A stretch of DNA of 64,000 nt from UBA932 sp031548545 (GTDB taxonomy: Bacteria > Bacteroidota > Bacteroidia > Bacteroidales > UBA932). The notes beneath the pieces were generated by a model. The model did no database searches. It had not been told where the DNA came from and saw only the letters and a list, made by a program, of their open reading frames with translations. This document shows positions 1 to 9,645 of this stretch, one piece after another. The stretch's first letter is position 1. Every line of letters begins with the position of its first letter. Both the position numbers and the translations under genes were made by a program. The stretch lies in assembly GCA_031548545.1 (NCBI GenBank), contig JAVBQY010000015.1, positions 45,870 to 109,869 of the forward strand, read 5' to 3'.

Positions 1-1444
1 CGATTTCAGCCGGAAGTGCGTTAATGGCATTTCCCGTCAGAATCAATGTGTCCAGCTTATTAAGCTTATGTATATCCGCACTGATAGCGCCGCTAAGAAA
101 TGAGGTTGAACTTGAGGTGGAGAACGAACTCAATTCCAAATAGTGCAAATTGGCAATATTGTAGATACTGGCAGGAACAGTTGCCGCAGCCACTCCTGAT
201 GTAGCGCAGTATTTAACACGTAAGTAGCCTAACTTAGGCAGGCTTGCCAAGGTGGCAGGGATAACGGCGCCTTGACGCAAAGCAATAGTCAGGGACGTCA
301 GTTCGGTCAGCGGGGCAAAATCCATCGTTTCCGTGATAGCTACCGGAGATGAGCCGGGTGCCGATGTTCCGATCGTACCCAAGGCCAATTTGGTTACACG
401 ACCGTTTCCGTCAGTAGTTACCCCTCTCCAGGTCTTATAAGAAGCCGTGGTATCCCAGGCAATGGCGGCGCTCCAACTTGCGGCCGAGGTAGAAAGACGG
501 TAAAGCATCTTAAGGGCCACGCTGTCCGCGGCGGCTTCCACTTTTACAGAGGCCTGAGATACGCTAAAAGTAGCCGTAACCGTACCGGCGGTAAAACTTA
601 CCGTTCCGGGACGCTGAGAAGCCTCGTTATTGGTAAGGATTTTGAGTTTTACCGTTTTGCTCACTACGGTCATCGGTTGGGCACCGGTGGCGGCAGGAAG
701 TACAACTTCCTCAATCCATGATACGTTAGGTGTTACTGTGTAGTCAAGATTGCTGGTCACAATCAACTCTACCATTGATTCCGCACCTGCAACCGATACG
801 GATGACGGACTGAGCTCCAGGGCCGGATTTTCGCCCAATTGTACGACTTCCTTTGTCACTGCAGGTAAGCTTTGGGCAGGCGTAAACACCAGATTGACAC
901 GGCGGGTTTCCGGATGATCATTAGATACGGCTGTAACGGTAACCGTTGCCGATCCTGTAGCGCTTGAAGGCGATACCGTATACCAGCTGGAAGCCGTTTC
1001 AGGCGCAACAGTCCAACTTACATTAGCGGTCACAACCATAGTCGTCGTTCCGCCTGCCTGGGCAATACCGGCAGGAGTACTTACCGTGAACGCAGGATTA
1101 ACGCCTTGCTGGGATACATTAATTGTATATACATTCGTAACGCCCGGCGCAGAAATGGTTATCACAGCTTCGCGGGATGTATAGCCTGTATTTCCAGCCA
1201 CAACAACATTCACTTTCAGGTCTCCGTTACCACCCAGGTTCTGTTTCCCATTCAGCGTGCACCAGGCTGCGTTACTGTGGGCTATCCAGTCGGCATTGGA
1301 CAACACATTAAAACTCGCAGTAGCGCCCTCTTTAGGGGCAACCACAGGATTCACATCCGGCACATTCAAGGCTAACGGATCTTCTTTTTTACAGGCCTGG
1401 AAGACCAAAACCATGCCTACCAATAGCAGAAGCAGTTTTCTCAT
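1..1444 (-). CDS. BACON/LRR surface lipoprotein, 3' end missing
   Basis: The frame starts with ATG at 1442-1444 and stays open to the left window edge, giving 481 codons without a stop. The N-terminus is a lipoprotein signal peptide with lipobox VFQAC at residues 14-18. The residues right after the cysteine are Lys-Lys-Glu-Asp, which resembles the lipoprotein export signal for surface exposure in this phylum. Residues of about 25-330 form three repeats of BACON type (motifs such as SNADWIAHSNAAWC and VSWTVAPETASSWYTVSP). The end that is visible turns into leucine-rich repeats (LTSLTIALRQGAVIPATLASLPKL). It is the last visible gene of a six-gene minus-strand operon, 18 bp after its neighbour, with which it shares architecture, so the pair probably arose by duplication. 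A role in binding glycan or protein at the cell surface is inferred only. Confidence 0.8.
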   Translation of the reverse strand, partial: MRKLLLLLVGMVLVFQACKKEDPLALNVPDVNPVVAPKEGATASFNVLSNADWIAHSNAAWCTLNGKQNLGGNGDLKVNVVVAGNTGYTSREAVITISAPGVTNVYTINVSQQGVNPAFTVSTPAGIAQAGGTTTMVVTANVSWTVAPETASSWYTVSPSSATGSATVTVTAVSNDHPETRRVNLVFTPAQSLPAVTKEVVQLGENPALELSPSSVSVAGAESMVELIVTSNLDYTVTPNVSWIEEVVLPAATGAQPMTVVSKTVKLKILTNNEASQRPGTVSFTAGTVTATFSVSQASVKVEAAADSVALKMLYRLSTSAASWSAAIAWDTTASYKTWRGVTTDGNGRVTKLALGTIGTSAPGSSPVAITETMDFAPLTELTSLTIALRQGAVIPATLASLPKLGYLRVKYCATSGVAAATVPASIYNIANLHYLELSSFSTSSSTSFLSGAISADIHKLNKLDTLILTGNAINALPAEI

Positions 1445-1462
1445 AATAATTAGGAGTTAAAA

Positions 1463-3613
1463 TTAATTGTTACATGAATAATTGTCAAAGTAAGTACCAT
1501 CCTGAGGGCAAATCAGGAAGTTTTGCGGATCAGCCATGCATTTAGATACAAGGCCTGCCGGAACAGTGCCGGAAAGTTTATTAACGGCCACAATAAAGGT
1601 CCTCAATTTAGAAAGCTGATCGATAGAGGCAGGAATAGCGCCGGTCAAGCCATTATAATGGGCCACAAACACCGATAGACTGGTCATATTGCCGATGTCT
1701 GCGGGAATACGGCCTGACAAGGCATTAGCATAGATCACCAGACTCTGCAGATTATGCAATAGGGTGATGGACTCAGGGATACTGCCGCTCAGGCTGTTTT
1801 CATGTGCTACGAATTCAACAAGCGCCGTCATATTGCCTATTTCCTCAGGGATACTGCCGCTCAGTTCGTTTGCATACAAATAGAGTACTTCCAGCTTTTG
1901 CAGATTACACAACAGGCCCGGAATACTACCGCTCAACTGATTATTATCCAGCACCAACACACTCAGTTCCGATAAATTTCCATAAACATAGGGTATAGCA
2001 CCACTCAAGTGATTGTTTCGCGCAACAAAACCTTCCAGTTTACTGAGTTGCGCCAATCCGAGCGGAAGCTGGCCCGTTAGCTGATTGTTCTCTACATACA
2101 GCGCTTCAAGGTTTGACAACTTGGAGATATCGTCCGATAGGGTACCTTCTATTTTTGAATAGTTAATACGCAGAACACGCAATTCGTTCAGGTCATAGAA
2201 AGCAGACGGAATGGTTCCGGCCAGGTTACAACGGCGTTCTACAGTCGTTGAAGCGTCCGGATCTCGCTGCACGTTGCCCGATATACTCAAATAACGGAGG
2301 GCCTTAGCATCAGCCAGCCTGACAGGCAAGGTACCCGTAAGGTTACCCACTAACTGTAAGGTATCCAACAAGGATAAATTGCCCAATTCCACAGGTATAT
2401 TGGCCAGGTTCCAGCTATGAATAACGATTTTGGATACTTTAGGCAGGTCGCCTATAGCTGCGGGAATACTAAACCGGAAGGTAGAGTCTGACTTTTGCAT
2501 CCCCTTCATAGACCAGGCGACAACACGCCCCTGGGCATTTAACTTGATAGCACGCCAGTTCTCCATAGATTGCTCAGGAGTGAAAGCCCAGTTGACACCT
2601 TTTACCGGCTCCCAATTTTTCATATCCATAGCCTTGTATAAAGACATCAAGGCCATACTATCCAGATAACGGGACCCCTCAAATTCGGCGCCGGCAGGCA
2701 ACTGCCGTACGATCAAGGTATCCACCAGACCATCTTCTTCATCCTGGCTTACAATAATGCGCCCTGTCCGTTCTTCGGAGCCGGGATTAGCCAGGAGGTC
2801 TACGACATATTCATCATTAGACGCGGAGGCCTCCTGCAGGAAATCACCCTCATAACGGATAGAGTAGTCAATCGTATTCTCCACCCGGAAAGTAATCTTC
2901 ATACCGTTGGCCCGCATAGCGACTTCCGGATCAACGTTGGCTTCAACAATATTCAGCACCTTTTGCATCATCGGGGTCTGGCTTACGGTCAATACCACAG
3001 GTTGAGCGTTACCGCCGCTGAAAGTAATCCGGGCTTCCCGTGTTGCCCCGGTATTGTTCTTAGTAAGTGTAAATGCGAGCAATTTCTCCACTTCAGAAGC
3101 GCCGGCTCCCTGTGAAGAGGACTCCAGGCTGATCCAACGCACCGCCTCCGGAACCGTAACATTCAATTTGCCTACATTGGTCGTCAGGGCAACCTGTAAA
3201 AAGACCATATCACCGGAAACCGTAACGGATGGAGCAAACAGAACGATCTCTTCCGCCTCTCCCAGCTGTGTAATTTTTAACACTTTGGGACTTACTCCAT
3301 CCATTGTAAATGTCAGATTAGCCGTACGGCTTTCCAATCCGTTATACTTGTCCGGAGCAACCCGCAAACGCGTACGGCCCGGCTCTCCGTATACAGAAGA
3401 CAGTTTGCACCAACTTTTATCGGCAATTACCGACCAGGGAATATTGGCATTTACGGTTACCGACTGCTCTCCGGTATAATCATTGATAAAACTCAAATGA
3501 TCGGTAGACAGTTCCAGAAAAGGGGCGTTGTTCAAAGACTGGTCCTCTTTTGACTGGCAGCCGGCACAAAGTAAAAGTGCCATCACATATACATACACTG
3601 CTATTTTTTTCAT
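1463..3613 (-). CDS. BACON + plant-type LRR surface lipoprotein
   Basis: A 716-residue protein. The signal peptide ends in lipobox LCAGC (Cys19) and is followed by Gln-Ser-Lys-Glu-Asp, again like the surface lipoprotein export signal. Residues of about 30-310 contain BACON-like beta-sandwich repeats (TVNANIPWSVIADKSWCKLS is typical). From about 330 to 700 there are leucine-rich repeats of 24 residues with the pattern N-x-L-S-G-x-I-P, for example NSLSGSIPES and NALSGRIPAD exactly 24 apart. That is the plant-specific LRR type, rare but known in Bacteroidota. The protein ends DNYSCNN with no T9SS tail, which fits a lipid anchor. It lies 29 bp downstream of the GLUG protein gene. Ligand unknown; adhesion or protein recognition is a guess from LRR families. 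Confidence 0.85.
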   Translation of the reverse strand: MKKIAVYVYVMALLLCAGCQSKEDQSLNNAPFLELSTDHLSFINDYTGEQSVTVNANIPWSVIADKSWCKLSSVYGEPGRTRLRVAPDKYNGLESRTANLTFTMDGVSPKVLKITQLGEAEEIVLFAPSVTVSGDMVFLQVALTTNVGKLNVTVPEAVRWISLESSSQGAGASEVEKLLAFTLTKNNTGATREARITFSGGNAQPVVLTVSQTPMMQKVLNIVEANVDPEVAMRANGMKITFRVENTIDYSIRYEGDFLQEASASNDEYVVDLLANPGSEERTGRIIVSQDEEDGLVDTLIVRQLPAGAEFEGSRYLDSMALMSLYKAMDMKNWEPVKGVNWAFTPEQSMENWRAIKLNAQGRVVAWSMKGMQKSDSTFRFSIPAAIGDLPKVSKIVIHSWNLANIPVELGNLSLLDTLQLVGNLTGTLPVRLADAKALRYLSISGNVQRDPDASTTVERRCNLAGTIPSAFYDLNELRVLRINYSKIEGTLSDDISKLSNLEALYVENNQLTGQLPLGLAQLSKLEGFVARNNHLSGAIPYVYGNLSELSVLVLDNNQLSGSIPGLLCNLQKLEVLYLYANELSGSIPEEIGNMTALVEFVAHENSLSGSIPESITLLHNLQSLVIYANALSGRIPADIGNMTSLSVFVAHYNGLTGAIPASIDQLSKLRTFIVAVNKLSGTVPAGLVSKCMADPQNFLICPQDGTYFDNYSCNN

Positions 3614-3642
3614 ATTTTCTAGCTGATTAAAAACATATAAAA

Positions 3643-6600
3643 TTAATATACGAGTACTTTAAACGTTGCAAGCTGCTGCTGGCCGTCCAGCACTTGTAAT
3701 ATATATACACCCGGGTGAGACGGCATTGTTAAAGCATATTCACTTCCGTAAACCGAGTATTGCTGTTCTAATTGGCCTTGCAATGTAAACAACTTAACGG
3801 TTGTAAGCCGGCTCTCTTCCTGACCGGAAAGGCTCATATAGGCCACACCGCCGGCCGGCGCCGGATTCGGATACACGGTTATGTTCATGGCCGCAGGAGC
3901 CGGTGCAGGGACCGATGCGCAAGAGTGCAATTCATAGCCTTCCGCAGTATACGCTTTCACAATATATTCCGATGCGGCACCGTCTTTGCGCAGGTAAGGG
4001 CCGGTCTCGCCGGTCACAGGAGACCCGTTGCGGTACCATTGATAAGAAACAAATTGGTGACCGCCATTTTCCACCGGATTATTGCTCAAGGACAAAATGG
4101 TATTCCAGCGCAGTTTAACAGCCGAAGCAGGCAATGAACGCATTGCCCTCAGCGTATACTGCCGGCTGGTCAACTGATCGGCTGAAACCAGCTTCACATC
4201 AAGTGTGGCAATGCCGCTTTCAGGAAGCAGTACGCTTGTATACGGCTGCGGTTTTCCGTTGATATATATTGTTGTGCCGTCATTGGCCTCAACCGTTACA
4301 TTAACCGCCGTGACGCCGCATTCGGCCACATAGACGAAATCAGGCCCCTCATTAACGCTGAAGACTCTTGCACCCACGCTGATATGCTGCAATTCGGCGT
4401 CGGCCGGAACGGCCCGGTCTACAGTAATCGTATAATATTTTTTGGTCCGGGCATCTTCCGCAATTACTTCTATAACAAAAATATTGCGCCCGACAGCCAA
4501 GGTCTGCAGGCCGGCGCCTTTTACCAACGCGCCTTTAAACTCCGCTGCGGCCATGATGCGCAAAGAGGCTACGGAGGCCGCTACGCGGGCCGTATACTGA
4601 TCGTTGTTTTTATTGAACACAGGAGACAATACGGCCTGGTCCAATGCCAGAGCAGTCAAATCGGCATTATCGCTCAAGGTCATGGACACCTCCTTTCGAG
4701 TAATGCTGATCACATACTCCTGCTGTGTCGTACCGTTTTCCGCAACACAGGTTACGGTAAAGGTATTAGCGCCCGGATTAAGTGTAAACACTCCCGTACC
4801 GCTCACTGCAGCATAAGGATGGCTCGTTACGGCGGTCACCGTCACCCGGTCCACATAAGCCGGCACCTCAGCCGCATAGGCAGTGGTAGCAGGCGTGAAC
4901 CCTGGGATGAGAGAGCCGCCATTGGCTGCGGTCACATTCAATTGCAAGAGGCCGGCGTCTGTTCCCGGCACATAGTTATTATCTTTGCGCAAGACATTAA
5001 TCACATATGTTTGTACGCTTACGCCATCTTCTGCCGTAACTTCTACGGACAAACGATTATTCCCCACATACAGGACACGGTTGCCCGCACCTTTAATACT
5101 GGCGCCGGCATTAAAAGCTGCGGCTGTAATTATAGTCTGCCCTACAGTCTGTCCTACAGGCATAACCCTATATTCCAACACATCGGGTGTGAAAGCAGGA
5201 ATCAACGCGCCGGCCGTTACGGACAGTTCTTTTAAGCGTACATCATTAGGCATATTTTGTACCAGGGCCGGTGAAGAAAGCGCTTTACCTTTCATACTGG
5301 CTACGGCATACAAGACATCAGTAACCTGAAGGGATAAACCGGACAATGATATCTCCCAGGAAGTAGTTCCCGGAATACAAGTCGCAATGCGTTCATAATT
5401 CTTATACACGATAATGCTATCGGGAGCAGGAGCCGCCTGGCTGATACCGGTCAACTTCGTAGGGGTAACACTGGTGATCACGGGCGGGGCCGCCTGCCGT
5501 GCAAAATACGGGGTAGAATGGCCTTCCCAAATAGCCCAGTCGGCTGCAGCCGAGGAGAAGAGCCAGTTTCTATAACTGGTCTTTTTCTTTGCACCCTCTG
5601 TCGTCAGGGCGGTAACACCGGTTTGATCCCCTGTATGTACACCCTGGTCCGTACCGGCTTTTTCTTTATCAAAATAAGATAAGGTCAGCGTCCCGGAATT
5701 GATAGCACACAAACCGGCCTTACTTGCAGGCGCCGTAACTTTTCCGGAAGCGTAAGCAAGCGTCAAAACGCCCGCATTGCTTCCGCATAAACCGGCCGCA
5801 TCGGCCTGTGCGGAGACATCGCCGGTGGCGTATGATTTTTGTATCAATCCGGTAGCCGTATTATAACCGCACAGCCCCCCGGCCACTGAGCCGGAAGCCT
5901 CAAGGGTTAACATCACGGAGGTGTTATCAATAGTTTTATTGTTGATCGCGCACAAACCGCCTACACGGTCTGCCCCTTGTACACGTCCCATGACAAAACA
6001 ATGAGAAATAGTGCCGTTATTTACGGCGCAAAGCGTACCGACCACATTACGGCCGGCGACGTTTACGCCCAGCAATTGCAGGTTCTTCAACTCGGCGCCG
6101 CTGCCCAGGACCCGGAATAAGGCCAGGCTATCGGATAAGGGGTCAACCATGTTCATGTTTTTAATCTTATAGCCAAGTCCGTCCAGGTGGCCGAAGAAGG
6201 CATCAGAATCCGCACCGCGCAAAGGCTTCCAAGCCATTTCCGCAACCAGGTCCAGGTCATTATCCAGGGCAAAATAGAGGCCTGCAAATGCAGGGCCCAT
6301 ATAATAGGAAAGGTTTCTTAATTGTTCAATTGTCTGTATACGGAAAGGATTAGCCGTTGATCCGTCTCCCCCGGCAAAGTAAGTATTGGCGACACGGGCC
6401 TGGGCCGGCACTGACGGATATCCGTCAATATAAGCAATGGCATATACCAGGTCATTTACCGTTAATGGCTCTTCCAGGTCCAGGCGCCAGCTCTGCCCGC
6501 TGATATTGACCGAAAGTTCACCGATGGCCTGCAATGCGGAATTATACAACACCACTTTATCCGGCATATCCTCGACATTAAAATTCCCCTCAATGTAAGT

Positions 6601-7818
6601 CGGTGTGGCAATCGTAATTTCAACAGGGCTCCCCTGCTCTGCCCAATAAGGAAAACTGCGGTCTTCCCAAATAGACCAGCGGGGGCCGAATTTCCAACCG
6701 CTGCCTTCCCAACTTTCTTCTTTCTTCATGCCCGCAGTTGTAAGGCTGGCCGCGCCATCCTTATAAAGGCCGGAAGCATCTACCCCTACGCCGTCACCGG
6801 CATATATATCTTTGTTATAATAACATTCCTTGATCACCTCAAGGGTTGAGTACATAGCGCCGATTACACCGCCAAAGCTATTGCGTACATAGTCATCCAA
6901 TAAATCTTTCGTATAAGGTGATGTCAATACCTGAGCCGAAGAAAAACAGCCGTTGACATAGGTTGTTTCCAACTGGTAACCGTTAATCCCGCCTACACGG
7001 GCCAAGCCTTTAAGCCGGCCGAAACTATAGCAATACTCCACCTTGCTTCGTGCAGCCATCCCTACGATACCGCCGACCTCATACGCCCGGTCGCCGCTGA
7101 TATTACATAAGGAGAAACAATGATTAAATGTCACTAACGTGGCGTTACCGGCAATACCGCCGCAGAAACCATTGCTATTAGATGCATTGCGGCATTCTAT
7201 TGTCACAATAGAGTAGCAATTGCGCATGACTGCCGGAGCGATCTTATCGAGTGTCAGGTAGTAACCGACTATACCGCCCATCTGTGTACCGCCCTTTATC
7301 TTACCGGTAGTATAGCAATTCTCAATGACAGGCCCGCCGGCGCCGCACAACAAACCGGCCGATGTGGAATTAAATTCTATAGTGCCGTCCACAACCCCCA
7401 GGTTCCGGATGCTGGAGCCGGCTTTGGCATAGCCAAACAGGCCCAGATTTTTCCTCAGGATCAATGAGTCGGACGGAATAGACTTGATTTTCATATTACG
7501 TACCACGTGCCCACAGCCGTCAAAATGTCCGAAGAAAACCAATTCGTCGTCATTATAGTTAGCGCCAAGCAACCCGAGAGGGCGCCAGTTGCTGACTTCG
7601 GCCAGATCGATATCATTAGTTAAAGCAAAGTGCAGGTGGGCATTAGCCGGCCCCATATATTTGCGAACACTATCCAGCTGGGCAGGCGTGCTAATAAGGT
7701 ACGGATGAGCTGCGGACCCGTCACCTCCGGCAAAGTCGTCAGCACCGCCGGCCAGCAAGCTTACAGGCATGAGATGCCATAACAGCAGGGTTAAAATTAT
7801 CTGTGATATTTTTTTCAT
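3643..7818 (-). CDS. GLUG/cadherin-like T9SS cargo protein (type A tail)
   Basis: A 1391-residue secreted protein with a signal peptide ending near LLAGG (residues 1-25). Two large copies of a GLUG-type region start at about residues 29 and 481, each opening with FAGGDGS and a conserved NDxDL/FFGHxDG segment and closing with WxIWE...PY. The second copy is shorter. Short GLUG motifs such as VGGLCAINNKTI and AGGLCGYN are visible. From about 850 to 1230 come several cadherin-like beta-sandwich repeats (LxxLxVxxGxLxPxFxPxxxxYxAxV). The last 80 residues (VYPNP, then GVYILQVLDGQQ and FKVLVY) are a type A T9SS sorting domain, so export through the T9SS and attachment to the surface is likely. It is fourth in the operon. 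Function otherwise unknown; adhesin-like. Confidence 0.85.
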   Translation of the reverse strand: MKKISQIILTLLLWHLMPVSLLAGGADDFAGGDGSAAHPYLISTPAQLDSVRKYMGPANAHLHFALTNDIDLAEVSNWRPLGLLGANYNDDELVFFGHFDGCGHVVRNMKIKSIPSDSLILRKNLGLFGYAKAGSSIRNLGVVDGTIEFNSTSAGLLCGAGGPVIENCYTTGKIKGGTQMGGIVGYYLTLDKIAPAVMRNCYSIVTIECRNASNSNGFCGGIAGNATLVTFNHCFSLCNISGDRAYEVGGIVGMAARSKVEYCYSFGRLKGLARVGGINGYQLETTYVNGCFSSAQVLTSPYTKDLLDDYVRNSFGGVIGAMYSTLEVIKECYYNKDIYAGDGVGVDASGLYKDGAASLTTAGMKKEESWEGSGWKFGPRWSIWEDRSFPYWAEQGSPVEITIATPTYIEGNFNVEDMPDKVVLYNSALQAIGELSVNISGQSWRLDLEEPLTVNDLVYAIAYIDGYPSVPAQARVANTYFAGGDGSTANPFRIQTIEQLRNLSYYMGPAFAGLYFALDNDLDLVAEMAWKPLRGADSDAFFGHLDGLGYKIKNMNMVDPLSDSLALFRVLGSGAELKNLQLLGVNVAGRNVVGTLCAVNNGTISHCFVMGRVQGADRVGGLCAINNKTIDNTSVMLTLEASGSVAGGLCGYNTATGLIQKSYATGDVSAQADAAGLCGSNAGVLTLAYASGKVTAPASKAGLCAINSGTLTLSYFDKEKAGTDQGVHTGDQTGVTALTTEGAKKKTSYRNWLFSSAAADWAIWEGHSTPYFARQAAPPVITSVTPTKLTGISQAAPAPDSIIVYKNYERIATCIPGTTSWEISLSGLSLQVTDVLYAVASMKGKALSSPALVQNMPNDVRLKELSVTAGALIPAFTPDVLEYRVMPVGQTVGQTIITAAAFNAGASIKGAGNRVLYVGNNRLSVEVTAEDGVSVQTYVINVLRKDNNYVPGTDAGLLQLNVTAANGGSLIPGFTPATTAYAAEVPAYVDRVTVTAVTSHPYAAVSGTGVFTLNPGANTFTVTCVAENGTTQQEYVISITRKEVSMTLSDNADLTALALDQAVLSPVFNKNNDQYTARVAASVASLRIMAAAEFKGALVKGAGLQTLAVGRNIFVIEVIAEDARTKKYYTITVDRAVPADAELQHISVGARVFSVNEGPDFVYVAECGVTAVNVTVEANDGTTIYINGKPQPYTSVLLPESGIATLDVKLVSADQLTSRQYTLRAMRSLPASAVKLRWNTILSLSNNPVENGGHQFVSYQWYRNGSPVTGETGPYLRKDGAASEYIVKAYTAEGYELHSCASVPAPAPAAMNITVYPNPAPAGGVAYMSLSGQEESRLTTVKLFTLQGQLEQQYSVYGSEYALTMPSHPGVYILQVLDGQQQLATFKVLVY

Positions 7819-7848
7819 AACGCTGGTTCTATTATTTATTCGACATAG

Positions 7849-8688
7849 TTACTTTTTAGCACTCTTTCCAAAAGCCAAGCCCAGACGCAGACCGAAAGAA
7901 AGCGTATGGATGTCTTGTACAAAATGAGAGTTAGCCACACTGTTGGCGAGCAATACGGCGGGTTTATCAGACTGGTATTGCACCGGATTCTTATCCTTGG
8001 CGCCTTGTATATCGTTCAGTCCGTAATCAAAGTACAGTCCGGTATATAAACGCCACTTATCCGCCAGGGTCCATTTCCAACCGGCCTCAAGACTCAACAT
8101 ACAGCTGGTTTTTAAATCCATGGAACCGGATGCGGAATAAGCCGTGGTGGTGATAAAACCGGCTTCCGGAACTGGGGGGCTTCCGTAGGTATTACCATCC
8201 GGATAACTGCCGGAGGTTTGCAGCTGTGATGCCGTTTGTTTATACGTGGTAGACAGGGGTATCGCTATACGCAAGCCGGCAGAAGCATAGAAACTGTTGT
8301 AGCGATAGTTCAGCAAAAGGGGTATCGTCAAGAAGGCGGCCGACTGTTGCTCTTCAAAATTTTTCAGCGCATATTGAAATGTAAAGGTTTCCTGCTCGCG
8401 CTTGTCTAAGGCGGTATAAGCCCCCTGCAGGTTGGAAAAACTTGCTTTGGCATTATACAGTCCGAACTCTAAACCGGTACCGAGGCCCAGGTATTGGTTA
8501 AAAAAGAAATTGTACGCCAATCCACCGCCCGCACCAAAACCGCCGCTCACAGTACCCTGGCTTATTGTATAATTCAAACTGCTCATTCCCGCAGCCCCGC
8601 GCAACACGAACTCATGTTTTACGCCGTCTTGCGCCGACGCAGAGAAGGTGACACAGGCAAGAATAATATAACTTAATATTTTTTTCAT
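7849..8688 (-). CDS. outer-membrane beta-barrel protein
   Basis: A 279-residue protein with signal peptide MKKILSYIILACVTFSASAQ. The rest is built from alternating polar and aromatic strands (for example AYNFFFNQYLGLGTGLEFGL and LLLNYRYNSFYASAGLRIAI) and ends with a strand LSFGLRLGLAFG, as in small porin-like or OmpW/OmpX-type barrels of Bacteroidota. It is 26 bp after the PorP/SprF-like gene and 30 bp before the GLUG gene, so it should be co-expressed with the secreted proteins. It might act in their export or anchoring, but this is inference. The family is loose and no specific function can be named. Confidence 0.7.
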   Translation of the reverse strand: MKKILSYIILACVTFSASAQDGVKHEFVLRGAAGMSSLNYTISQGTVSGGFGAGGGLAYNFFFNQYLGLGTGLEFGLYNAKASFSNLQGAYTALDKREQETFTFQYALKNFEEQQSAAFLTIPLLLNYRYNSFYASAGLRIAIPLSTTYKQTASQLQTSGSYPDGNTYGSPPVPEAGFITTTAYSASGSMDLKTSCMLSLEAGWKWTLADKWRLYTGLYFDYGLNDIQGAKDKNPVQYQSDKPAVLLANSVANSHFVQDIHTLSFGLRLGLAFGKSAKK

Positions 8689-8714
8689 AGAGATAAATCT
8701 TTTATGGCCGGGGC

Positions 8715-9614
8715 CTATTTTTTATAATCCAATTTTACACGGAGCATCAACTCATGCGTACTCTTTGACAACTGAGCCACATCGCCTACACTCATTTGGT
8801 ATGCATAGCCCAGTTGTATGCCGGAAAATTCTACTCCGGCCATAAAAACGGCAGCATTATTTACCATCCAGCTGGCACCCACGGTCAGGAAATTACGATA
8901 AGCGAATACGGCGCCCAGGTCTATGGTATTCGTAGCTACTCCGGAGAAGTAATACCAGGAAAGTTGAGGCATCAAAGACATATCTGTATTCAGGTGAAAA
9001 TTGTATTGGGCATACATGTAAAATTCACGCGGAGTTTGCGGGTCATCAAAGGTTCCCGGATTACCGTACAGGAGATGGTCAAGCGCCAATCCTGCAGTAA
9101 ATCCTTTGCATGACAATTCGGCGCCGGTGTTAAAGTCCGGTGTAAATTTCTTTACCTTATATGCAGGTATCGACATGTCCGCATCAGAAGCAAATTGGTT
9201 TTTAGAAGGGTCATTATTCATGTGCATAAAACCGGCGGACAAGCCCAGGGAGAGTTTCCAGTTTTCATTCAAATGCACCAGATAAGCATACGAGAACATG
9301 GCATTCAGATTGCTCCGGCTAAGCCCCTGCTGATCGTAAGAAACCGTAAGGCCTAAACCTGAATTGATTCCTTTCAAATAAGTATCGGCATTAAACAAGG
9401 TAGTAACCGGAGCCCCTTCAATGCCAGACCATTGTGAATGGTAAAACAAGGAAAAATTCAAGGCCTCTACCCCCGAAGCAGCAGCAGCAGGATTACGGTT
9501 AACACGTGAGTTCCATTGCTGGTTCAGCAGGGTTGTTTGTGCGACTGCCGTAAAGGCGCTGACAGACAAGGCTGCCAGCACCAACAGTTTATATATCATA
9601 GATTGTGATTTCAT
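8715..9614 (-). CDS. PorP/SprF family T9SS outer-membrane protein
   Basis: A 299-residue protein with a signal peptide ending FTAVAQ. After it comes the family start: NQQWNSRVNRNPAAAAS (compare the usual Q-x-x-N-x-x-x-x-NPA), then beta-barrel strands FSLFYHSQWSGIEGAPVT, in which the R/S-x-Q-W segment is typical. It ends in VKLDYKK. PorP/SprF proteins sit in the outer membrane and take part in T9SS export; SprF-type members are needed for secretion of neighbouring proteins with type B sorting domains. Here it follows a type B tail protein by 31 bp, so it is probably that protein's dedicated partner. A second family member is encoded at 22185. Confidence 0.88.
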   Translation of the reverse strand: MKSQSMIYKLLVLAALSVSAFTAVAQTTLLNQQWNSRVNRNPAAAASGVEALNFSLFYHSQWSGIEGAPVTTLFNADTYLKGINSGLGLTVSYDQQGLSRSNLNAMFSYAYLVHLNENWKLSLGLSAGFMHMNNDPSKNQFASDADMSIPAYKVKKFTPDFNTGAELSCKGFTAGLALDHLLYGNPGTFDDPQTPREFYMYAQYNFHLNTDMSLMPQLSWYYFSGVATNTIDLGAVFAYRNFLTVGASWMVNNAAVFMAGVEFSGIQLGYAYQMSVGDVAQLSKSTHELMLRVKLDYKK

Positions 9615-9645
9615 GAGCTGTTTACTTTTTTATCTCTTGGTTTCT

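Noticed and set aside
4384..5235. 283-codon plus-strand frame within the GLUG protein gene
   Set aside because: Antisense to a repetitive coding region, no conserved domain, no promoter.
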